Positions 9,839-18,087 of a stretch of DNA of 64,000 nucleotides are shown piece after piece. The position numbers and the translations under genes were made by a program. The notes below the pieces were generated by a model. That model had not been told where the DNA came from, made no database searches, and saw only the letters and a program-made list of their open reading frames with translations. Origin of the DNA: Agrobacterium vaccinii (GTDB taxonomy: Bacteria; Pseudomonadota; Alphaproteobacteria; Rhizobiales; Rhizobiaceae); assembly GCF_021310995.1 (NCBI RefSeq), contig NZ_CP054150.1, positions 2,878,501 through 2,942,500 of the forward strand, in the 5' to 3' direction. The first letter of the stretch is position 1; each line of letters begins with the position of its first letter.

Positions 9839-10522
9839 TTACGGCACAATCTTGTAGCCGCCATTCTCCGTCACGAGCAACTCGGCATTGGATGGATCGC
9901 GCTCGATTTTCTGGCGAAGGCGGTACACATGGGTCTCAAGCGTGTGGGTGGTGACACCGGAATTATAGCCCCAGACCTCTTCTAGCAGCACGTCGCGCGT
10001 CACGACCGCGCTTCCGGCGCGGTAGAGATAGCGGATAATTGCCGCTTCCTTTTCCGTCAGACGGATTTTCTTGCCGTCCTCGGTGGTCAGAAGCTTCTGG
10101 CTCGGCTTGAACTGATATGGCCCGACCGTGAACACGGCGTCTTCGCTCTGTTCGTACTGGCGCAACTGCGCACGGATCCGCGCCAGAAGAACCGCGAAGC
10201 GGAACGGCTTCGTCACATAATCATTCGCGCCAGCTTCCAAACCGAGAATCGTGTCGGAATCGGTGTCGTGCCCCGTCAGCATGATGATCGGCGATTTGAA
10301 GCCGTTCTTGCGCATCAGCTTCACGGCCTCGCGCCCATCCATGTCGGGTAGACCGACATCCATGATCAGCAAATCGACCTGCGTCGATTTTGCGGTCTGG
10401 ATTGCAGCATTGGCGTTGGCTCCTGTCAGAAGCGAGAATTCGTCGTAGGGGGACAGTTGCTCGGCAAGTGTTTCACGCAGGTCGTCGTCGTCATCCACCA
10501 GAAGAAGTGTGCGGGCCGTCAT
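9839..10522 (-). CDS. cenR: OmpR-family response regulator, CenR/OtpR type
   Basis: Two-component regulator. The 227-aa product starts at MTARTLLLVDDDDDL; a longer start 14 codons upstream is not supported. The receiver has the acidic patch Asp10-13, phospho-acceptor Asp55 in IMDVGLPDMDG and Lys105 in TKPF. A winged-helix domain follows from about residue 130, ending NAELLVTENGGYKIVP. No sensor kinase is adjacent. The overall sequence and the neighbouring cyclic-nucleotide-fold gene recall CenR/OtpR, which controls the cell envelope in Caulobacter and Brucella. The family call is firm; the name is from memory of that synteny. Confidence 0.88.
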   Translation of the reverse strand: MTARTLLLVDDDDDLRETLAEQLSPYDEFSLLTGANANAAIQTAKSTQVDLLIMDVGLPDMDGREAVKLMRKNGFKSPIIMLTGHDTDSDTILGLEAGANDYVTKPFRFAVLLARIRAQLRQYEQSEDAVFTVGPYQFKPSQKLLTTEDGKKIRLTEKEAAIIRYLYRAGSAVVTRDVLLEEVWGYNSGVTTHTLETHVYRLRQKIERDPSNAELLVTENGGYKIVP

Positions 10523-10668
10523 GGGATATCTCAGCCTTTCCTTTTGTCGAGACACGTCGCGCAAATGTGTTTGCCGGTTAGAGCGGCGACATGCCTTTCG
10601 CTTTCATGAACCAATTCAGCGGTTTGACATCGCTACGTCAACCCTTGGTCATCACATAACGCGGTGCT

Positions 10669-11262
10669 ATGACGTCACGTGGCACACCTGCAAAGCAAAA
10701 TCTCGTGAGAACGATGCCAAAGAACGTGAAAAAAGCGCAGAATTCCCTGCCAAAAATCGTGGTTCGCCCCGCGCCGCGCCTCAAAAGCCGCGCGCTTGTG
10801 CAACTCGGTCATCTGGTTTTTCCGGCGGCAATCGGTCGCAATGGTCGCACGGCAATCAAACGCGAGAGCGACGGGAAGACCCCGATCACGACGATGAACC
10901 TGCTCTACGGTTTTCACCGTGGCGAGCGGACAGGCGCCATCAATACACCGCTTACGATGCATCGCATACGAAGAACCCTGCTATGGTGCGATGCCGCCTC
11001 TGACCCCAATTACAACAAGCTGGTGAAAGCGCCTTTCAAACCCAGCCATGAAGAACTACAACGGCAGGATGGGCTCTACGATGTCTGTCTGGTGCTGGAT
11101 TGGAACATCACGTCGCGGCGGCGCAATCGGGGGTCGGCCATTTTCATGCACATGATCCGCCCCGGCTATGAACCGACCGCCGGATGCGTGGCGCTCCACC
11201 CCAGAGACATGCGCCGTATCCTGCCCTTTTTGCAAAAAGGCAGAAAGATCGAAGTTCGCTGA
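10669..11262 (+). CDS. L,D-transpeptidase-like (YkuD fold) protein
   Basis: The catalytic motif of L,D-transpeptidases is visible near the C-terminus: His161 in FMHMIRPGYEPTAGCVALH and nucleophile Cys173. Upstream, IGRNGRTAIKRESDGKTPI matches the family's N-terminal strand. Such enzymes make 3-3 crosslinks or anchor proteins in peptidoglycan. No signal peptide or membrane helix is apparent at this start (197 aa) or at the alternative ATG at 10714, so periplasmic localisation is unexplained. It is divergent from the CenR-type gene and ends at a terminator shared with leuC. Confidence 0.8.
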   Translation: MTSRGTPAKQNLVRTMPKNVKKAQNSLPKIVVRPAPRLKSRALVQLGHLVFPAAIGRNGRTAIKRESDGKTPITTMNLLYGFHRGERTGAINTPLTMHRIRRTLLWCDAASDPNYNKLVKAPFKPSHEELQRQDGLYDVCLVLDWNITSRRRNRGSAIFMHMIRPGYEPTAGCVALHPRDMRRILPFLQKGRKIEVR

Positions 11263-11280
11263 CCGTATCAAACGTCAATA

Positions 11281-11313
11281 AAAGGCCGAAACGCGAGACG
11301 GGCTCCGGCCTTT
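11281..11313. terminator. Bidirectional terminator between L,D-transpeptidase-like gene and leuC
   Basis: AAAGGCCG at 11281-11288 pairs perfectly with CGGCCTTT at 11306-11313. It lies between convergent genes with stops at 11262 and 11330. Confidence 0.8.
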
Positions 11314-11329
11314 CACATCAGCAATACAC

Positions 11330-12739
11330 CTACGCCCAGTCGCGCACGTCAACGAAGTGGCCCGCAATGGCAGCGGCTGCAGCCATCGCCGGGGACACGA
11401 GATGCGTCCGGCCCTTGTGGCCCTGACGGCCCTCGAAGTTGCGGTTGGAAGTCGAAGCGCAGCGTTCGCCCGGACCCAGCCGATCATCGTTCATCGCCAG
11501 ACACATGGAACAGCCCGGCTCGCGCCATTCGAAGCCTGCGTCGAGGAAAATCCTGTCGAGACCTTCCTTTTCCGCCTGCTCCTTCACCAGCCCGGAGCCG
11601 GGAACGATCATGGCCGATACGGTTGGCGCGACTTTGCGGCCTTCGACAACCTTCGCCGCCGCCCGCAAATCCTCGATGCGCCCATTGGTGCAGGAGCCGA
11701 TAAACACGCGGTCGATGGCGATATCCGTGATCTTGGTGCCCGGCTTCAGGCCCATGTAATCAAGTGCGCGATACTTGGATGTACGCTTGTTTTCATCGGC
11801 AATCCCTTCCGGGTCGGGAACGATACCCTGTACGGAAACGACATCTTCCGGCGAAGAGCCCCAGGACACGATCGGCGGCAGATTGGCAGCGTCCAGCACC
11901 ACAACCTTGTCGTAATGTGCTCCCTCGTCCGATTTCAGCGTCTTCCAGTAGGCGATGGCCTGCTCCAGTGTTTCGCCGGTCGGCGAACGTGGCTTGCCCT
12001 TGATATATTCAAAGGTCGTTTCGTCAGGCGCGATAAGGCCAGCGCGCGCACCGCCCTCGATGGTCATGTTGCAGACCGTCATGCGGCCTTCCATGGAGAG
12101 CGAGCGGATCGCCTCACCGGCAAATTCGATGACATGGCCCGTACCGCCAGCCGTGCCGATCTCGCCGATGATCGCCAGAATGACATCCTTGGCCGTCACA
12201 CCGTTCGGTACCTTGCCATCCACACGCACCAGCATGTTCTTGGCCTTTTTCTGGATCAACGTCTGCGTTGCAAGAACATGCTCCACCTCGGACGTGCCGA
12301 TGCCGTGCGCCAAGGCGCCGAAGGCACCGTGGGTCGACGTATGGCTGTCACCGCAAACGATAGTCATGCCGGGCAGCGTAAAGCCCTGCTCCGGCCCGAC
12401 AATGTGGACGATGCCCTGCCGCTTGTCGCGCTCGGAATAATACTCGACGCCGAATTCCGCAGCATTGTGGGCAAGCGCTTCCACCTGAATGCGGCTTTCC
12501 TCGTTCTTGATCCCTTCAACACGGTCAGCCGTGGTCGGCACATTGTGGTCGACAACCGCCAGCGTGCGGGTTGGCGAGTGCACGGGACGACCGGCCATGC
12601 GCAAACCTTCAAAGGCCTGCGGGCTCGTCACCTCATGCACCAGGTGACGGTCGATGTAGAGAAGACAGGTTCCGTCGGGATCGCGGTTGATGACGTGGTC
12701 GTCCCAAATTTTATCATAGAGTGTGCGAGGATTGCTCAT
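11330..12739 (-). CDS. leuC: 3-isopropylmalate dehydratase large subunit
   Basis: Aconitase-family subunit that isomerises 2- to 3-isopropylmalate in leucine synthesis, working with LeuD. The product is 469 aa, starting at [15 protein letters not shown]; a start four codons earlier is possible. It carries [20 protein letters not shown] and the 4Fe-4S cysteines in GSCTNGR and CSMCLAMN. LeuD and LeuB are encoded 50 kb away in this window, the split arrangement common in rhizobia. The leader contains a small ORF and a terminator-like hairpin. Confidence 0.96.
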   Translation of the reverse strand: MSNPRTLYDKIWDDHVINRDPDGTCLLYIDRHLVHEVTSPQAFEGLRMAGRPVHSPTRTLAVVDHNVPTTADRVEGIKNEESRIQVEALAHNAAEFGVEYYSERDKRQGIVHIVGPEQGFTLPGMTIVCGDSHTSTHGAFGALAHGIGTSEVEHVLATQTLIQKKAKNMLVRVDGKVPNGVTAKDVILAIIGEIGTAGGTGHVIEFAGEAIRSLSMEGRMTVCNMTIEGGARAGLIAPDETTFEYIKGKPRSPTGETLEQAIAYWKTLKSDEGAHYDKVVVLDAANLPPIVSWGSSPEDVVSVQGIVPDPEGIADENKRTSKYRALDYMGLKPGTKITDIAIDRVFIGSCTNGRIEDLRAAAKVVEGRKVAPTVSAMIVPGSGLVKEQAEKEGLDRIFLDAGFEWREPGCSMCLAMNDDRLGPGERCASTSNRNFEGRQGHKGRTHLVSPAMAAAAAIAGHFVDVRDWA

Positions 12740-12788
12740 GGCGATATCCATTGAATGTGAAAGGAAAAGAAACGGGTTCGCAAAAAGG

Positions 12789-12815
12789 CTGACAGCCTGT
12801 GCGGGAAGCTGTCAG
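12789..12815 (-). terminator. Terminator-like hairpin in the leuC leader (possible attenuator)
   Basis: Read on the minus strand, CTGACAGC (12815-12808) pairs perfectly with GCTGTCAG (12796-12789) around an 11-nt loop and is followed at once by CCTTTTTG. It lies 50 nt before the leuC ATG with no larger upstream gene on that strand. It should stop transcripts before leuC unless disrupted, as in attenuation. Confidence 0.6.
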
Positions 12816-12934
12816 GCGAACGTAAGTCGACTGTTCAGCGCGCCGGAAATATGCGCGAAGAAGCGTGCCGGCAGACGCTTGTGATCCTGCAGCACGAAAA
12901 CATTTTGCGCGAGACATCCGAATTTCGATCCCAT
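12812..12934 (-). CDS. Small upstream reading frame in the leuC leader (40 codons)
   Basis: An ATG six bases after GAGAGG opens a 40-codon frame beginning MGSKFGCLAQNVFVLQ and ending SGALNSRLTFA. Its TGA stop lies inside the 5' arm of the terminator-like hairpin before leuC. A ribosome finishing this frame would cover that arm and could prevent the hairpin. Leucine codons occur five times (residues 8, 15, 21, 33, 37) without the dense run of a classical leader peptide. It is either a leader peptide, a small protein with its own terminator, or chance. I recognise no homologue. Confidence 0.4.
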   Translation of the reverse strand: MGSKFGCLAQNVFVLQDHKRLPARFFAHISGALNSRLTFA

Positions 12935-13177
12935 GCCTCTCTCATAGCAGATCGGTTTTTTGTCGGCAATATCGTCTTCAGCCCGGAAATGGTCTCGAAC
13001 AGGGCCCGAACTGCAAAGAGAAGGACGGCAAAATCAAGCCGAGGGATAAAATCACCGTTTCATGCGTTAGCACTTGCGCAATGCCCAGTTCACGGCGCAA
13101 TAACGCATGCGTGAACGGCTTGGGGGTCTTCATCGTACAGCGGCTGCATGTCATTGCGGCTGAAGGGAGGATACATC

Positions 13178-14470
13178 TTGGTATCTGAAAAAGCACTCAT
13201 TTCGAAAATCACGTGGCGGCTTATGCCGTTTCTCGGGCTTCTTTACCTCATTGCCTATATCGATCGCCAGAACGTCAGCTTCGCGAAGTTGCAGATGGTG
13301 GGCGATCTGGGTCTCAGCGAATATGCCTATGGCCTCGGCGCATCGCTGTTCTTCATCGGCTACTTCATCTTCGAAGTGCCCAGCAACCTGCTGCTCACGC
13401 GGTTCGGAGCCAGCCGCTGGTTTGCGCGCATCATCATTTCCTGGGGTCTGGTGACGATTGCGCTGGCCTATACCAGCAGCCAGACGATGTTCTACATTCT
13501 GCGCTTTCTGTTGGGTGCCTGCGAAGCAGGGTTCTTTCCCGGCGTTCTCTATCTGCTGACCCTTTGGTTCCCGCGCGATTATCGCGGACGGATGGTCGGG
13601 CTGTTCATGATCTTCAGCGCACTGGCCAATGCCGTAGGCGCTCCGCTGGGCGGCATGCTTCTCGATCTCGACGGTCTGTTCGGTTACGCGGGCTGGGAAT
13701 GGGTGTTTCTCGCCACAGGCGTTCCGGCTGTCATCGCTGGTATCTTCACGATCTTCTATCTAGACGACACGCCTGAAAAGGCGACGTTCCTGAACCAGGA
13801 GGAAAAGGACTGGTTGAAGAACCGGATCGCCTCCGAAAACTCCGACATGGAAGAACATGCCGAAAACGGTTTTCGAGCGCTGATCAATCCGCAAGTCTTG
13901 TTCATGTCTCTGTGCTTCGTCGGCTTTCCGCTGGCCGCCTATGGCCTCAGCTACTGGCTACCGACCATCGTCAAGGGGTTCGGCGTTTCCAACACCACCA
14001 ACGGCTTCATCAACATCATTCCATGGATCGTGGTCGCCGTTGCGCTCTACGTCATCCCAGCAGCTGCCGACCGTGCTGAAAACAAGACGCCTTACATTGT
14101 CGGTCCGGCTTTCATCGGCGCGTTCTGCCTGCTGATGTCGGCGCTGGTGACGATGCCAGTTCTGCAATTTGCATTCCTGTGCATTGCCGCGGCCGGTATT
14201 TTTGCGGGTCAGCCGGTGTTCTGGAGCCTGCCGGGCCGCTTCCTGAAGGGTGCCGGTGCCGCCGCTGGCCTTGCCGCCATCAACTCGGTCGGCAATCTCG
14301 GTGGCTTCGTTGCCCAGAACGTCGTTCCCTGGATCAAGGACCAGACGGGAAGCACCATCGCACCGATGTTCTTCCTCGCCGCCTGCCTCGCCGTCGCGGG
14401 CGTTCTGGTCATCATCGCCGGGCGCATGATTGCGGCACAAGCGGCCAAACAGGCTTCGATTCGGGCTTGA
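13178..14470 (+). CDS. MFS transporter, anion:cation symporter (ACS) family
   Basis: Twelve-helix inner-membrane importer of the ACS family, which takes up organic anions such as tartrate, phthalate or hydroxyphenylacetate with protons. TTG is chosen as start because GGGAGG lies 7 nt upstream; a distal ATG at 13148 lacks a site. Family marks are RLMPFLGLLYLIAYIDRQNV at the start, FEVPSNLLLTRFGASRW between TM2 and TM3, and GACEAGFFPGVLYLLTLWFP in TM4-5. The substrate is not predictable and no catabolic genes flank it. A hairpin terminator follows. Confidence 0.9.
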   Translation: MVSEKALISKITWRLMPFLGLLYLIAYIDRQNVSFAKLQMVGDLGLSEYAYGLGASLFFIGYFIFEVPSNLLLTRFGASRWFARIIISWGLVTIALAYTSSQTMFYILRFLLGACEAGFFPGVLYLLTLWFPRDYRGRMVGLFMIFSALANAVGAPLGGMLLDLDGLFGYAGWEWVFLATGVPAVIAGIFTIFYLDDTPEKATFLNQEEKDWLKNRIASENSDMEEHAENGFRALINPQVLFMSLCFVGFPLAAYGLSYWLPTIVKGFGVSNTTNGFINIIPWIVVAVALYVIPAAADRAENKTPYIVGPAFIGAFCLLMSALVTMPVLQFAFLCIAAAGIFAGQPVFWSLPGRFLKGAGAAAGLAAINSVGNLGGFVAQNVVPWIKDQTGSTIAPMFFLAACLAVAGVLVIIAGRMIAAQAAKQASIRA

Positions 14471-14480
14471 GATCAAAATC

Positions 14481-14503
14481 GAGGCCGGGACAATCCCGGC
14501 CTC
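14481..14503. terminator. Bidirectional terminator between MFS gene and ABC permease
   Basis: GAGGCCGGGA at 14481-14490 pairs perfectly with TCCCGGCCTC at 14494-14503 around CAA. It lies between convergent stops. The T-rich tail is better on the minus strand. Confidence 0.8.
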
Positions 14504-14508
14504 TGTTC

Positions 14509-15324
14509 CTAGCCGATGTGCCTGTTGCGCATGGCTTTCTCGACACGCCGCAGGATCAGCGAAAGCCCTAACGTCAGAATCAGATAGATATAGGCGACGA
14601 TGGAATAGGTTTCGAAAAACCGGAACGAACCGGCAGCATAGACTTTGCCCAGTTGCGTTATGTCCATCACGCCCAGAACCGATACCAGCGAACTGTCCTT
14701 CACCATCGATACGAAATCATTGGACAGCGGCGGGAACATCGTGCGGATCGCCTGCGGAAAAACGACGAGCCGGAACCGCTGGACCCGATTGAGACCAAGC
14801 GCCTTGGCCGCTTCCACTTGCCCCTGATCGACGGACTCGATCCCTGCCCGAAAAATCTCGGCTATGAAAGCGGCGTAGCAGATGGTCAGCGCCAGAATGG
14901 CACGCCATGTCAGCGAAAAATCGCGGACCAGCAGCGGCTCCACCCACCCGGCCTGCACCAGTGGTGACAACGCCCAGTTGAACAGGCTGACGATGGCCGG
15001 AGCGCCCACGAAAGCGATATAGAACAGCACCACGAGAATGGGTATACCGCGCACCGTCTCAACGTAGAAGCGGGCGAATTGGCGAAGGACGATGCTATCC
15101 GCCATGCCCATCAGCGCTATCGACAATCCCCACAGAGACGCCAGCGCGAAAGCCGCAAGGGTCACGAACACCGTCATGCCGACGCCGTTGATAACAGTGG
15201 TAAACACCTGCGCATAAACGCCGTTGACCGCAATGACGACCGCCAGGATGACACCGAGCGCGCCCAGCGCAACCAGCCACCACGGAAAATCCTCGGTCGC
15301 CGGGTGGCGATGGCGCGGGCTCAT
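14509..15324 (-). CDS. Polar amino acid ABC transporter permease
   Basis: HisMQ/GlnP-type inner-membrane permease. The 271-aa product (start MSPRHRHPATED; a start three codons earlier is possible) has an unusual extra N-terminal helix, then the family pattern. The EAA loop reads VEAAKALGLNRVQRFRLVVFPQAIR, here positioned near residues 173-197, and EIFRAGIESV precedes it. It is 33 bp downstream of the matching binding protein. No matching polar amino acid ATPase is adjacent, so the importer must borrow one. Confidence 0.9.
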   Translation of the reverse strand: MSPRHRHPATEDFPWWLVALGALGVILAVVIAVNGVYAQVFTTVINGVGMTVFVTLAAFALASLWGLSIALMGMADSIVLRQFARFYVETVRGIPILVVLFYIAFVGAPAIVSLFNWALSPLVQAGWVEPLLVRDFSLTWRAILALTICYAAFIAEIFRAGIESVDQGQVEAAKALGLNRVQRFRLVVFPQAIRTMFPPLSNDFVSMVKDSSLVSVLGVMDITQLGKVYAAGSFRFFETYSIVAYIYLILTLGLSLILRRVEKAMRNRHIG

Positions 15325-15357
15325 GGTCGCCACCGTTGAGAGGTGGAATTGGCTGGC

Positions 15358-16152
15358 TTACTGACCAAGCTTGTAGTCCAGAAACCACTTCTTATCGAGC
15401 CCAGCAAATGTGCCGTCAGCCTTCAGGGCCGCGATCGCTGCGTTTACAGGTGCGATCAGGTCGGAGCCCTTTTGAAAGATGAAGCCGAAATCGTCACCGC
15501 CCAGCGGACCACCGATCAGCTTCAACGTGCCGCCGGATGCATCGACATAGCCCTTGCCTGCAACGCCGTCGGTCAGCACCAGATCGACATCCCCTGCTTT
15601 CAACGCCTGCACCGTGGCACCGAATGTCTCCATCAGCTTCACACGCGGGTTCTGCTCGTTGCCATCGAGGATGTCATAGATCGCGGTGTAGAACGGGCTG
15701 GTGCCCGCCTGTGCACCGACAAGCCCTTTGTCGAAAGCCGCAAAGGTCTTTGCATCGGTGAAGCGGGTTTCGTCGGCACGAACCAGCATGAACATCTCAG
15801 AGCGCATGTAGGGATCGGAGAAGTCGACCTTTTCCTTACGGTCTTCCTTGATGCTGATACCCGTCATTCCCAGATCGTATTGCCCGGTAGACACGGCAGG
15901 GATCATCGCATCCCAGGACGCATTCTGGTACGAAACCTTGAAATTCAGCCGCTTGGCGATCTCGTTCATCGCATCATATTCCCAGCCGATGGCATTGCCC
16001 GATTTGGGATCGATGAATTGCAGCGGAGGATAGGCGTTCTCGGTGACTACGACCACCTCACGCCCCTTGAGGTCAGGCAGATCGGCTGCCGATGCAAGCA
16101 TCGGTGACAGCAGCGTGGCGGCAATGGCGGTGATGAACGAACGTCTGAACAA
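15358..16152 (-). CDS. Amino acid ABC transporter substrate-binding protein (family 3)
   Basis: Periplasmic solute-binding protein of SBP_bac_3 type. The start is TTG, chosen because CAGGAGAAG lies just upstream and the signal peptide LFRRSFITAIAATLLSPMLASA begins there (key Arg pair, then a hydrophobic core). That gives 264 aa. The mature part begins DLPDLKGREVVVVTENAYPP and has the family signature GWEYDAMNEIAKRL and DFSDPYMRSEMFMLV. It precedes the permease gene in the same operon. The ligand is probably a polar or charged amino acid but is not determined. Confidence 0.9.
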   Translation of the reverse strand: MFRRSFITAIAATLLSPMLASAADLPDLKGREVVVVTENAYPPLQFIDPKSGNAIGWEYDAMNEIAKRLNFKVSYQNASWDAMIPAVSTGQYDLGMTGISIKEDRKEKVDFSDPYMRSEMFMLVRADETRFTDAKTFAAFDKGLVGAQAGTSPFYTAIYDILDGNEQNPRVKLMETFGATVQALKAGDVDLVLTDGVAGKGYVDASGGTLKLIGGPLGGDDFGFIFQKGSDLIAPVNAAIAALKADGTFAGLDKKWFLDYKLGQ

Positions 16153-16280
16153 GGAACTTCTCCTGCTGGCAACGCGGTGAAAATGGCACGGTTTTACAAG
16201 GCGAAGCAAGGCACGAGACTCGAAAGAAAACGACCCTGCCCTTCCATGTAAGGCCCCGGACAGACTGGGACCGCGGCTGA

Positions 16281-17075
16281 TCAACCGATCAGCAACTCAT
16301 CGTCATCGAGCTTCTGGCCGCGTATATTGCGGAACATCTCGATCAGGTCTTCCACCTGCAAGCCCTTGCGGCTTTCGCCCGACACATCGAGCACGATTTC
16401 GCCCGCATGCAGCATGATGGTCCGGTCGCCGTAGTCCAGCGCCTGTCGCATGGAGTGGGTCACCATCAAGGTCGTCAGCTTGCGCTCCTCGACGTTCTTG
16501 CGGGTCAGTTCCATCACGAACTCCGCCATACCAGGGTCCAGCGCTGCCGTATGCTCGTCCAGCAGCAGCACGTCCGAACCGGCAAGCGTCGCCATCACAA
16601 GCGAGACGGCCTGACGCTGGCCGCCCGACAGCAGGTCCATGCGGTCCTTCAGTCGGTTTTCAAGACCAAGGCCAAGCGAGGCGATCCGCTCCTTGAAGAA
16701 GGCACGGCGTCCACCACCCAGCGCTGGCAGCAGACCGCGCATCTTGCCGCGCGCGGCTGCCAGTGCCAGATTTTCCTCGATGCTGAGCGCGCCACAGCTT
16801 CCGGCAAGCGGGTCCTGAAACACGCGTGCGACCTGTCCGGCCCGGTTTGCCGTCGGCTTGCGGGTCACGTCCACGCCACCGATGGTTACCTTGCCTGCGG
16901 TCGGCAAAACATCGCCCGCGAGAACACCGAGAAGTGTCGATTTGCCCGCACCGTTGGAACCGATCACTGTGACGAAGGAGCCGTCCTCGATGGTAAGATC
17001 GATCTTGGCCAAGGCCTGCTTTTGCAACGGCGTGCCGCGACCGAAGATGACCTGAATATCGGACAGTGAAATCAT
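16281..17075 (-). CDS. ABC transporter ATP-binding protein, TrpZ-like
   Basis: ATPase of the three-gene importer encoded at 16281-19041. It has Walker A GSNGAGKST, the signature LLSGGQRQA and Walker B VLLLDEHTAALDP; His follows the Walker B Glu where Pro is usual, a trait of this subfamily. Its 264 aa end in a divergent tail LDDDELLIG. The start codon overlaps the permease stop by 4 bp. This subgroup is paired with permeases and binding proteins related to Streptococcus TrpXYZ, which import tryptophan. The substrate here is unproven. Confidence 0.87.
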   Translation of the reverse strand: MISLSDIQVIFGRGTPLQKQALAKIDLTIEDGSFVTVIGSNGAGKSTLLGVLAGDVLPTAGKVTIGGVDVTRKPTANRAGQVARVFQDPLAGSCGALSIEENLALAAARGKMRGLLPALGGGRRAFFKERIASLGLGLENRLKDRMDLLSGGQRQAVSLVMATLAGSDVLLLDEHTAALDPGMAEFVMELTRKNVEERKLTTLMVTHSMRQALDYGDRTIMLHAGEIVLDVSGESRKGLQVEDLIEMFRNIRGQKLDDDELLIG

Positions 17076-18010
17076 GACGTGGCTCCTCCCCGGCGCAGGC
17101 GCGGCAGAATGAGTGCAACGGCGACCAGCACGGCGGTCACGAAATTGAGGTCGGATGCCTTGAGGCCCAGCGAATCGCTGGAAAGCGCCAACTGAATGGC
17201 AAGGCGATAGGCGATGGAGCCGAGAACGCAGCCGATCAGCGCGATCAGAATGCCGCGCGATCCGAACAGGGTCTCACCTATGATCACGGCGGCCAGTCCC
17301 ACGACAATGGTACCGACACCGGATGTCACGTCGGCAAAGCCGTTCGTCTGGGCAAACAAAGCGCCACCCAGCGCCACCAGCGCATTGGAAATCGCCATGC
17401 CCAAATAGATCTGGTTGCCGGTCTTCACACCCTGCGCACGGGCCATGCGCGCATTCGCACCGGTGGCGCGCATGGCAAGGCCTGCATCGCTCTCCAGAAA
17501 ACGCCAGACGAGAATGACGGCGACGACAACGAGAATACCGACAAACAGAGGCCGCAACAGATAGTCAGAGATGCCCAGTCCATAGAAAGGCTCAATCACC
17601 GTTTCCTGGTTTAGCAGCGCGACATTCGGCTTTCCCATCACCCGAAGGTTCACGGAAAACAGCGCGATCATCGTCAGAATCGAGGCGAGAAGATTGAGAA
17701 TTTTAAAGCGGACATTCAACACCGCCGTCACCAGGCCTGCGCAAGCACCCGCAACCATGGCAATGCCCGTCGCAAGCCAGGGATTGAAGCCCGCCACGAT
17801 CAACACCGCCGCCACGGCAGCACCCAGCGGAAACGACCCATCGACCGTCAGATCGGGAAAGTCGAGCACGCGAAATGCCAGATAAACGCCGATGGCGACA
17901 AAGGCAAAAACCAGCCCCAACTCGACGGCACCCCAGAAGGCGATTTGGCTCACGATAGAATTCCTTGGTTTGCCCTCCGATGTTAGGTGGGCTGCGATTG
18001 AAACAGTCAT
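17072..18010 (-). CDS. ABC transporter permease, TrpY-like (branched-chain type fold)
   Basis: Inner-membrane permease of 312 aa with about eight to nine helices of the LivH/LivM-related fold. It has the characteristic stretch FPDLTVDGSFPLGAAVAAVL near the N-terminus and ATGANARMARAQGVKTG in the cytoplasmic coupling loop. The ATPase gene overlaps its stop by 4 bp and the binding-protein gene lies 77 bp upstream, so the three form one transport operon. Confidence 0.88.
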   Translation of the reverse strand: MTVSIAAHLTSEGKPRNSIVSQIAFWGAVELGLVFAFVAIGVYLAFRVLDFPDLTVDGSFPLGAAVAAVLIVAGFNPWLATGIAMVAGACAGLVTAVLNVRFKILNLLASILTMIALFSVNLRVMGKPNVALLNQETVIEPFYGLGISDYLLRPLFVGILVVVAVILVWRFLESDAGLAMRATGANARMARAQGVKTGNQIYLGMAISNALVALGGALFAQTNGFADVTSGVGTIVVGLAAVIIGETLFGSRGILIALIGCVLGSIAYRLAIQLALSSDSLGLKASDLNFVTAVLVAVALILPRLRRGGATS

Positions 18011-18087
18011 AGACTGCCAGTCGTGCCGCCAACCTCTCTTCCGTCATGCTCGGGCTTGTGTGGAGGACGGAAGAGAGTGAGGCGAAC

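Larger units (their letters stand above)
12740..13177. other. Intergenic region between divergent leuC and MFS gene
   Basis: 438 bp without a conventional gene. The leuC side holds a 40-codon reading frame and a terminator-like hairpin, listed separately. The MFS side holds a GGGAGG ribosome binding site at 13165-13170. I could not place promoters with confidence. Confidence 0.6.
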
